Below are positions 58,034-64,000 of a stretch of DNA of 64,000 nucleotides, piece after piece. The stretch is from assembly GCF_009905435.1 (NCBI RefSeq), contig NZ_JAAAMT010000003.1, positions 124,001 through 188,000 on the forward strand. Reading direction: 5' to 3'. The notes beneath the pieces were generated by a model. The model saw only the letters and a list, made by a program, of their open reading frames with translations. It made no database searches and was not told the origin of the DNA. Position 1 is the stretch's first letter; each line of letters begins with the position of its first letter. The DNA comes from Pseudomonas sp. R5(2019). GTDB lineage: Bacteria; Pseudomonadota; Gammaproteobacteria; Pseudomonadales; Pseudomonadaceae. Position numbers and translations under genes: made by a program.

Positions 58034-59383
58034 TTACAGGAAGCTGTAGGTGTAGTTGAAGATCACGCGGGTTTGATCCTGATCGGCGCTGCCTTCGGTA
58101 CCGCCACCGGCACGGAACGAGCCGTGACGCAGGGTGGCGCCGAAGCCTTTCAACACGCCTTCCTGGAAGACGTAGTCGATACGCGCATCGCGTTCCCACT
58201 CGGAGTAGCTGCCGTTACCGCTCTTGAAGCGAATGTCATCGCCACGCAGGTACGCAAGCGCAAACTTCAGGCCTGGCACACCCACACGAGAGAAGTCGTA
58301 GGAGTACTGACCGAAGGTGGTGTTTTCACCGGCACGGGCGAACTGGTTGACCATGGCGTCGGTGAACAGATAGAAGCTCGATCCGCCTGCGCCTTCCAGC
58401 GAGGAAGTCGAGCCGTCCTTGCGCACGCTGCCCTGGTTCACCCAGACAAAGCCGCCGTCGTCGCTGACGCGCTGATGGCCCAGCAGGAAGGCGTTTCCAC
58501 CCAGGGTATAAGTGAAGATCGCACTCCAGGTCTTGTTATCGACCTCGCCTGCGTTCTTGGCATAGCCGCCGTTGTTGTTGAAGGCATAGCCGGTCTGGCC
58601 GTTCTTGCCATCGGAGCTGCTGTCGAAGTAACGGATGTCAGTCTTGAACGACTGGTCCTTGTCGATCGGGTATACGTGCACCAGGCCCAGGAAGTTCTGC
58701 TTGTAGTAGTCCTCGAGGTTCGAGTAGTAGTACTGCAGGGTCAGTTCTTTGGTGACTTTCCAATCAGCGCCGCCGAACTGGAACTTGTTGCTGTCGCGGA
58801 AGCCGCCAGCCACTGCCAGGCCGGTCCGGTTGCTCGAAGCACGGCCCATGGCGTGTTCCAGCTGGCCGGCAGTCAGGGTCAGGTTGTCGATTTCCTTGGA
58901 GGTGACGATGCCACCTTCGAAGGTTTGCGGCAGCAGACGACCGTCGTTGGCAACCAGGATCGGCAGGTTAGGCGCCAGCGCGCTACCTACGTGAGCTTCG
59001 GTCTTGGAGAAGCGAGCCTTGGCGTTACCGCCGATGCGAGCCCAGTCGCTGACAGCCGAACCGTCGCTGTCGCTTGGGAAGAAGGAGTTGTCAGCGTTCT
59101 GGCGATGACCACGGCCGCCATCCAGGTGAATACCCCAGACGGCCTGAGCATCAACGCCGAAACCGACGGGGCCTTCGGTGAAGCCCGAGATGTAGTCCAG
59201 TTTGAAGCCTTGAGCCGCTTCACGCTGATCAATCGCGCCAGCGCGCTGTTCGCGGGTGTCGTTGTTGAAATACATGGTGCGCGAGCTGACCGCAGCCTTG
59301 CTGTCTTCGATAAAACCAGCAGCGTTTGCTTGCTGGGTCAACACCCCAAAGGCCACGGCGAGTGCCAGGCTGGACTTGTACAT
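58034..59383 (-). CDS. OprD-family outer-membrane porin
   Basis: A 449-residue 18-strand porin of the OprD family with signal peptide (SLALAVAFGVLTQQANA), AGFIEDSKAAVSSRTMYFNN and DYISGFTEGPVGFGVDAQAV at the N-terminus, and a terminal aromatic residue context (IFNYTYSFL). Its position between lsfA/ssu and tau suggests uptake of sulfonates or related anions. The exact substrate cannot be read from sequence. Confidence 0.9.
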   Translation of the reverse strand: MYKSSLALAVAFGVLTQQANAAGFIEDSKAAVSSRTMYFNNDTREQRAGAIDQREAAQGFKLDYISGFTEGPVGFGVDAQAVWGIHLDGGRGHRQNADNSFFPSDSDGSAVSDWARIGGNAKARFSKTEAHVGSALAPNLPILVANDGRLLPQTFEGGIVTSKEIDNLTLTAGQLEHAMGRASSNRTGLAVAGGFRDSNKFQFGGADWKVTKELTLQYYYSNLEDYYKQNFLGLVHVYPIDKDQSFKTDIRYFDSSSDGKNGQTGYAFNNNGGYAKNAGEVDNKTWSAIFTYTLGGNAFLLGHQRVSDDGGFVWVNQGSVRKDGSTSSLEGAGGSSFYLFTDAMVNQFARAGENTTFGQYSYDFSRVGVPGLKFALAYLRGDDIRFKSGNGSYSEWERDARIDYVFQEGVLKGFGATLRHGSFRAGGGTEGSADQDQTRVIFNYTYSFL

Positions 59384-59865
59384 GTTTTGCTCCTCTCGTT
59401 TCTAATTCTTGTGTTCTGGCTTCGGGATCTTTGTCCCCTGCGCGAGATGCGCGATTAGCGCCAAATTGTGACAATCAGGTCAATTGTTTCTGACCGTTTC
59501 GAGACTTTGGTCTAAGCCGAACGTTTCAAAGGGTTTGCAGAATAATGAATTCGATATAAACCTAAAAAGAATTGTTTCTTTATTTTTCAGACGATTATGG
59601 AATAACGCTTTGCACTACGCAAACGTTTCATCTTTTGAAGATCAGAGCCATGGGGCGGTAAATTCCTTTGTAGGAGCAAGGCTTGCCTGCGATGGGCCCT
59701 GGGGGGGCGCTGCGCGCCCCATCGCGAGCAAGCTCAGCTCCTACACCGTCCAGGCGTTGCTTCGATCACGCCTAAGCTCATGCTTAAAAGTTATTTATTT
59801 TGCAATTTTTAGATCATTTAGTCTTCTTGTCACCCGATCCCGGTCGCCTGACAAGGAGCTTCACG
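59384..59865. other. Divergent control region between the porin gene and tauA
   Basis: About 480 bp with no supported gene. It contains AT-rich stretches at 59535-59600 and 59775-59830, probable sites of sulfur regulators, and a REPIN (59669-59745). Confidence 0.55.
59669..59745. repeat. REPIN upstream of tauA
   Basis: Imperfect inverted arms of the TGTAGGAGCAAGGCTTGCCT type at 59669-59696 and 59718-59745. Confidence 0.85.
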
Positions 59866-60843
59866 ATGACCCCATTCGCCCCGCTTCGTCTGCTTGCCGC
59901 GCTGTCCCTGGCCGGCGCCAGCTTTCTGGTTCAGGCCGCCGACGTGACCGTCGCCTACCAGACCACCGTTGACCCGGCCAAGGTGGCCCAGGTCGATGGC
60001 GACTATGAAAAGGCCAGCAAGGCCGACATTGCCTGGCGCAAATTCGACAGTGGCGCCGATGTGATCACTGCCGTGGCCTCCGGCGACGTGCAGATCGGTT
60101 ACCTGGGCTCCAGCCCTCTGGCGGCCGCCGCCACCCGCAAGTTGCCGGTCGAGACCTTTCTGATCGCCACGCAGATCGGCGCCGCTGAAGCGCTGGTGGC
60201 CCGTGAAGGCACCGGTATCAATTCACCGCAGGACCTGATCGGCAAGAAGATTGCCGTTCCCTTCGTTTCCACGGGCCATTACAGCCTGCTCGCCGCCCTC
60301 AAGCAGTGGAACATCGACCCGGCCAAAGTCACCATTCTCAACCTCGCGCCACCGGCCATCATCGCGGCCTGGAAGCGCGGCGACATCGACGCCACCTACG
60401 TCTGGGACCCAGCCCTGGGCGTGGCCAGGGAAAACGGCAAGGTGCTGATCACCTCGGGGGAACTGGCCAAGGTCGGCGCCCCGACCTTCGACGTCTGGAT
60501 CGTGCGCAAGGACTTCGCCGCCAAGCACCCGGAGATCGTCAAATCGTTCGCCAAGGTCACCCTGGATGCCTACGCCGATTACCGCAAAGACCCAAAAGCC
60601 TGGCTGGCTGACAGCGCCAACGTCGACAAGCTGGTGAAGCTCTCCGGCGCCAAGGCCGCGGACATTCCGGCGCTGCTGCAGGGCAACGTGTTCCCGCTGG
60701 CGGCCGAGCAAATCAGCGAACTGGGCGCACCGACCACCAAGGCGATTACCGACACGGCCACCTTCCTCAAGCAGCAGGGCAAGGTCGACGCGGTACTGCC
60801 TGACTACGCGCCGTACGTCAGCGCCAAGTACATCACTCACTGA
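59866..60843 (+). CDS. tauA: Taurine-binding protein
   Basis: Periplasmic taurine-binding protein of 325 residues: signal peptide ([17 protein letters not shown]), [20 protein letters not shown], the ligand region [20 protein letters not shown] and [23 protein letters not shown] lies 8 nt before the ATG at 59866. First gene of tauABCD. Confidence 0.95.
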   Translation: MTPFAPLRLLAALSLAGASFLVQAADVTVAYQTTVDPAKVAQVDGDYEKASKADIAWRKFDSGADVITAVASGDVQIGYLGSSPLAAAATRKLPVETFLIATQIGAAEALVAREGTGINSPQDLIGKKIAVPFVSTGHYSLLAALKQWNIDPAKVTILNLAPPAIIAAWKRGDIDATYVWDPALGVARENGKVLITSGELAKVGAPTFDVWIVRKDFAAKHPEIVKSFAKVTLDAYADYRKDPKAWLADSANVDKLVKLSGAKAADIPALLQGNVFPLAAEQISELGAPTTKAITDTATFLKQQGKVDAVLPDYAPYVSAKYITH

Positions 60844-60860
60844 TTCAGCGGAGTCTGCTC

Positions 60861-61655
60861 ATGGCCCTGTTACAACTGGAGCGCATCAGCGCACAGTACC
60901 CTGGCGCAAGTGAGCCGGTGCTGTCGGACATTTCCCTGACCCTCGGGCCCCAGCAACTGCTGGTCGCCCTTGGCCCGTCGGGCAGCGGCAAGACCTCCTT
61001 GCTGAACCTGATCGCCGGTTTTGTCGAGCCGAGCGCCGGCCGGATCACCCTCGACGGCATCCCGGTCAAAGGACCAGGCGCCGAACGCGGCGTGGTGTTT
61101 CAGAACGACGCGCTGCTGCCCTGGCAGGACGTGCTCGCCAACGTCGGCTTCGGCCTGGAACTGGCCGGCATGGCGCGCGAACCGCGTGAACGCCGGGCGC
61201 AGGAGATGCTGAAGCTGGTGGACCTGGCCGACTTTGGCAGCCGCCGTATCTGGCAACTCTCCGGTGGGCAAAAACAGCGCGTGGGCCTGGCCCGGGCACT
61301 GGCCGCCGACCCTCGAGTGCTGCTGATGGATGAACCGTTCGGCGCGCTGGACGCCTTTACCCGCGAACAGATGCAGGAGCTGTTATTGCAAGTCTGGCAG
61401 CGCACCGCCAAGCCGGTCTTTCTCATCACCCATGACATTGAAGAAGCCGTGTTTTTGGCCACCGACCTGATTCTGTTGGCGCCCAATCCGGGCCAGGTCG
61501 TCGAGCGCCTGAGCCTGGACTTCGGCCAGCGCTACGCCGCCGGTGAGTCGGCCCGTGCGATCAAGTCCGACCCACGCTTTATCGAAACCCGCGAGCACGT
61601 TCTGGCCCGGGTCTTTTCCCAACGCAGCGCCGCCGTGCGGCAGGAATTCGCATGA
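60861..61655 (+). CDS. tauB: Taurine ABC transporter ATPase
   Basis: A 264-residue ATPase with Walker [16 protein letters not shown]-loop [13 protein letters not shown], signature [14 protein letters not shown] and Walker [15 protein letters not shown]. It starts 17 bp after tauA and overlaps tauC by 4 bp. Confidence 0.95.
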   Translation: MALLQLERISAQYPGASEPVLSDISLTLGPQQLLVALGPSGSGKTSLLNLIAGFVEPSAGRITLDGIPVKGPGAERGVVFQNDALLPWQDVLANVGFGLELAGMAREPRERRAQEMLKLVDLADFGSRRIWQLSGGQKQRVGLARALAADPRVLLMDEPFGALDAFTREQMQELLLQVWQRTAKPVFLITHDIEEAVFLATDLILLAPNPGQVVERLSLDFGQRYAAGESARAIKSDPRFIETREHVLARVFSQRSAAVRQEFA

Positions 61656-62491
61656 GCAGCCTTGAGATCGGTGCAGCGGCCAGATCCGCTGCAACCCCAC
61701 CCCCGCAAAAGCGCTTGCGACGCCCTATCAGCACCCGCGTGATCAGCGTCCTGACGCTGCTGACATTGCTCGCCGCCTGGTGGCTGGTCACCGCCGCCGA
61801 ATGGATCGAGCCGCTGTTTTTGCCTTCGCCCGCCGACGTGCTGGCCAAGGCCTGGTTACTGCTGACCCAGGGCTATATGGAGTCGACCCTGTGGCAACAC
61901 CTGGGCGCGAGCCTGTCACGCATTGGCCTGGCTTTGGGCTTCGCCATTCTGACGGCGATTCCGATCGGCATTGCCATCGGCACCCACCGCATCGCCCGGG
62001 GCATCTTCGACCCGCTGATCGAGTTCTACCGGCCCATCCCACCGCTGGCGTACCTGCCGCTGATCGTGATCTGGTGCGGCATCGGCGAGCTGTCGAAAGT
62101 GCTGCTGATTTTCCTCGCGATCTTCGCCCCGATCGCCATCGCCACGGCCACCGGTGTGCGCACTGTCGACCCGGCCAAACTGCGCGCCGCGCAATCGCTG
62201 GGCGCCAGCCGCGCACAGTTGATCCGCCACGTGATTCTGCCCAGTGCCCTGCCGGACATCCTCACCGGTGTGCGCATTGGCCTGGGCGTGGGCTGGTCGA
62301 CACTGGTGGCCGCCGAGCTGATCGCCGCCACCAGCGGCCTGGGTTTCATGGTGCAGTCAGCGGCGCAATTTCTGGTCACCGATGTGGTGGTGCTCGGCAT
62401 CCTCGTCATCGCGCTGATCGCCTTTGCCCTGGAGATGGGCCTGCGCGCCCTGCAACGCAAGCTGGTGCCCTGGCACGGGCAAAGTCATTGA
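61652..62491 (+). CDS. tauC: Taurine ABC transporter permease
   Basis: A 279-residue permease with six predicted helices ([36 protein letters not shown]) and EAA loop [20 protein letters not shown]. It overlaps tauB by 4 bp. A remnant of tauD follows after 63 bp. Confidence 0.95.
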   Translation: MSSLEIGAAARSAATPPPQKRLRRPISTRVISVLTLLTLLAAWWLVTAAEWIEPLFLPSPADVLAKAWLLLTQGYMESTLWQHLGASLSRIGLALGFAILTAIPIGIAIGTHRIARGIFDPLIEFYRPIPPLAYLPLIVIWCGIGELSKVLLIFLAIFAPIAIATATGVRTVDPAKLRAAQSLGASRAQLIRHVILPSALPDILTGVRIGLGVGWSTLVAAELIAATSGLGFMVQSAAQFLVTDVVVLGILVIALIAFALEMGLRALQRKLVPWHGQSH

Positions 62492-62554
62492 TTGCTGTGA
62501 AGAACCCGAACTGACCACGTCGACACTTCGACGCTGCCACGAACGAGATAAAGC

Positions 62555-62911
62555 ATGAGCCTGACCATCACTCCCTTGAGCCCGGCCCTGGGTGCACAGA
62601 TCAGCCGCAACAACCCGCCGCTGTCGCACCCGGTGATCCGCACGCACCCGGTCAGCGGGCGCAAGTCGCTGTTCGTCAACGAGGGCTTCACCACCCGCAT
62701 CAATGAGCTGGAAGCGGCGGGAAGCGAGGCGATCCTGGCGTTGCTGTTCAAGCATTCGACCCGGCCGGAATTTACCCTGCGCTGGCGCTGGCAGGAGAAC
62801 GACGTGGCGTTCTGGGATAACCGCGTGACCCAGCATTACGCAGTGGATGATTACCGACCGCAGCGACGGGTGATGCATCGGGCGACCATTCTGGGGGATG
62901 CGCCGTACTGA
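62555..62911 (+). pseudogene. tauD: tauD remnant with large in-frame internal deletion
   Basis: TauD normally oxidises taurine with Fe(II) and 2-oxoglutarate (about 280 residues). Here the frame encodes 118 residues: the normal N-terminus [17 protein letters not shown], then at residue 18 a jump to the C-terminal third ([17 protein letters not shown] to the end). About 160 internal residues are missing, including the WHTDVTF region that provides the His and Asp iron ligands. The distal His (His94 in [10 protein letters not shown]) and the 2-oxoglutarate arginine region (RVMHRATIL) remain. The product cannot be a working dioxygenase. The reading frame is preserved, so it could still be translated. 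Confidence 0.9.
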
Positions 62912-62919
62912 CGGACCAA

Positions 62920-62997
62920 TTCGCGGATAAATCCGCTCCCACAACAGCCCGTACACATGATTTGAGCGGGGAATGTGGGAGCGGATTTATCCGCGAA
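62920..62997. repeat. REPIN between tauD remnant and hslV
   Basis: Perfect 24-bp inverted arms (62920-62943 and 62974-62997) of the GTGGGAGCGG family, in the reverse arm order to those at 27.3 and 52.1 kb. Confidence 0.9.
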
Positions 62998-63094
62998 GCT
63001 TTTGCCGCTCGTCCCCTGCGGTTGAAATACCGCCGGCCACCCCCATATGGGTTTTCATCAGGGCATTTTCGCCCCGCTGCGTGGAGACTCTCCC

Positions 63095-63625
63095 TTGACC
63101 ACCATCGTTTCAGTCCGCCGCCACGGCAAAGTCGTCATGGGCGGCGACGGCCAGGTTTCTCTGGGCAACACCGTGATGAAAGGCAACGCCAAAAAAGTCC
63201 GTCGCCTGTACCACGGGCAGGTTATCGCCGGTTTCGCCGGTGCCACCGCCGACGCCTTCACCCTCTTCGAACGCTTCGAAGGGCAACTGGAGAAACACCA
63301 GGGCCACCTGATCCGCGCTGCCGTGGAACTGGCCAAGGAATGGCGTACCGACCGCACCCTGAGCCGTCTGGAAGCCATGCTTGCAGTCGCCAACAAGGAT
63401 GCGTCCTTGATCATCACCGGCAACGGTGACGTGGTCGAACCCGAAGACGGCCTGATCGCCATGGGCTCCGGTGGTGCCTACGCCCAGGCCGCGGCTCGCG
63501 CCCTGCTGGACAAGACCGACCTGTCGGCACGTGAAATCACCGAAACCGCCCTGGGCATCGCAGCCGACATCTGTGTGTTCACCAACCACAACATCACTAT
63601 CGAGGAACAGGACCTCGCGCAATAA
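63095..63625 (+). CDS. hslV: ATP-dependent protease subunit HslV
   Basis: HslV is the proteolytic chamber of the HslUV protease. The 176-residue product starts at a TTG (63095): after Met removal the N-terminal nucleophile is Thr ([20 protein letters not shown]). Other signatures are [17 protein letters not shown] and the C-terminal region [16 protein letters not shown]. The frame is open to 63047, but the exposed Thr fixes the start. hslU follows after 73 bp. Confidence 0.97.
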   Translation: MTTIVSVRRHGKVVMGGDGQVSLGNTVMKGNAKKVRRLYHGQVIAGFAGATADAFTLFERFEGQLEKHQGHLIRAAVELAKEWRTDRTLSRLEAMLAVANKDASLIITGNGDVVEPEDGLIAMGSGGAYAQAAARALLDKTDLSAREITETALGIAADICVFTNHNITIEEQDLAQ

Positions 63626-63698
63626 CGAGCTGTTCTGGCGTCCGGCCGACCGCCGGGCTTTTCCACGCTTATATTGTCGCTAGAGGACCGCCTACACC

Positions 63699-64000
63699 AT
63701 GCCCATGACTCCCCGCGAAATTGTTCACGAACTCAACCGTCACATCATTGGCCAGGACGACGCCAAGCGCGCTGTCGCCATTGCCCTGCGCAACCGCTGG
63801 CGCCGGATGCAACTGCCCGAAGAACTGCGCGTTGAAGTCACCCCCAAGAACATCCTGATGATCGGCCCGACCGGTGTCGGCAAGACCGAAATCGCCCGTC
63901 GCCTGGCCAAGCTGGCCAATGCTCCGTTCATCAAGGTCGAAGCGACCAAGTTCACTGAAGTCGGCTATGTCGGCCGTGACGTCGAGTCGATCATTCGCGA
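63699..64000 (+). CDS. hslU: ATP-dependent protease ATPase HslU (5' part)
   Basis: The frame from the ATG at 63699 encodes [20 protein letters not shown], then Walker [20 protein letters not shown] and the pore-loop GYVGRDVE, and runs off the window. AGAGGA precedes the start. HslU unfolds substrates for HslV and sits downstream of it in one operon. An ATG at 63705 is an alternative start. Confidence 0.96.
   Translation, partial: MPMTPREIVHELNRHIIGQDDAKRAVAIALRNRWRRMQLPEELRVEVTPKNILMIGPTGVGKTEIARRLAKLANAPFIKVEATKFTEVGYVGRDVESIIR

Overview
The window is chromosomal DNA of a Pseudomonas, most likely of the P. putida/fluorescens group. The evidence is the classic Pseudomonas order damX-like/aroB/aroK/pilQPONM/ponA on the left, ftsXEY beside rpoH, a gbdR-cbcXWV choline locus, an ssuEADCBF sulfonate operon with the Pseudomonas-type ssuF, and several families of Pseudomonas REP palindromes. 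Core genes are GC-rich. No tRNA, rRNA, CRISPR array or prophage was seen.

Layout. 1-7.8 kb (minus strand): end of a DamX/SPOR-type ATPase gene, shikimate genes aroB and aroK, and the type IV pilus assembly genes pilQ, P, O, N, M; ponA (PBP1A) diverges from pilM. 10.4-14.6 kb (minus): rpoH, ftsX, ftsE, ftsY. 14.8-20.2 kb (plus): an M16 peptidase pair, rsmD, a YheT-type hydrolase and an AraC regulator. 20.2-29.4 kb: sulfurtransferase, TetR regulator, coaD, ferredoxin, ggt, mutM, HDOD protein, rlmI and a small unknown gene with a structured leader. 29.5-34.6 kb: an accessory island that becomes clearly AT-rich after 31 kb. It holds a MATE-type transporter, a 21-codon peptide gene with an excellent ribosome-binding site, a SagB-type flavin oxidase, an AurF-like diiron oxygenase and a Bcr/CflA-type MFS exporter. 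This is the best candidate for an undescribed system (a peptide-linked natural product pathway). 34.9-36.7 kb: ilvD. 36.8-39.1 kb: a coupled three-gene toxin-antitoxin/phage-defence operon with two DarT-like ADP-ribosyltransferases and one DarG. 39.4-45.6 kb: cystine transporter, folA, a DUF2868/DUF3482 GTPase pair, an orphan zeta-toxin-like kinase, a candidate sRNA and a small hypothetical gene. 45.7-52.1 kb: gbdR, L-serine dehydratase and the choline ABC transporter. 52.2-62.9 kb: a sulfur-scavenging region (ssuFBCDAE, lsfA, an OprD porin, tauABC and an internally deleted tauD). 63.1-64 kb: hslV and the start of hslU.

How the genes work together. The sulfur block imports sulfonates and taurine (OprD-type porin, SsuABC, TauABC) and desulfonates alkanesulfonates with SsuD/SsuE, but the local tauD has lost about 160 internal codons including the iron-binding HxD. 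GbdR, CbcXWV and SdaB fit catabolism of choline through glycine betaine to glycine and serine. In the accessory cluster the oxidase, the oxygenase and the exporter are tightly packed in one direction behind the tiny peptide gene; no YcaO, radical SAM, LanB or NRPS gene is present. Other points of note: a 145-bp MITE-like element with an 11-bp target duplication that split a Rho-independent terminator, a G10 tract in aroK, and an in-frame hexanucleotide array in ftsY.
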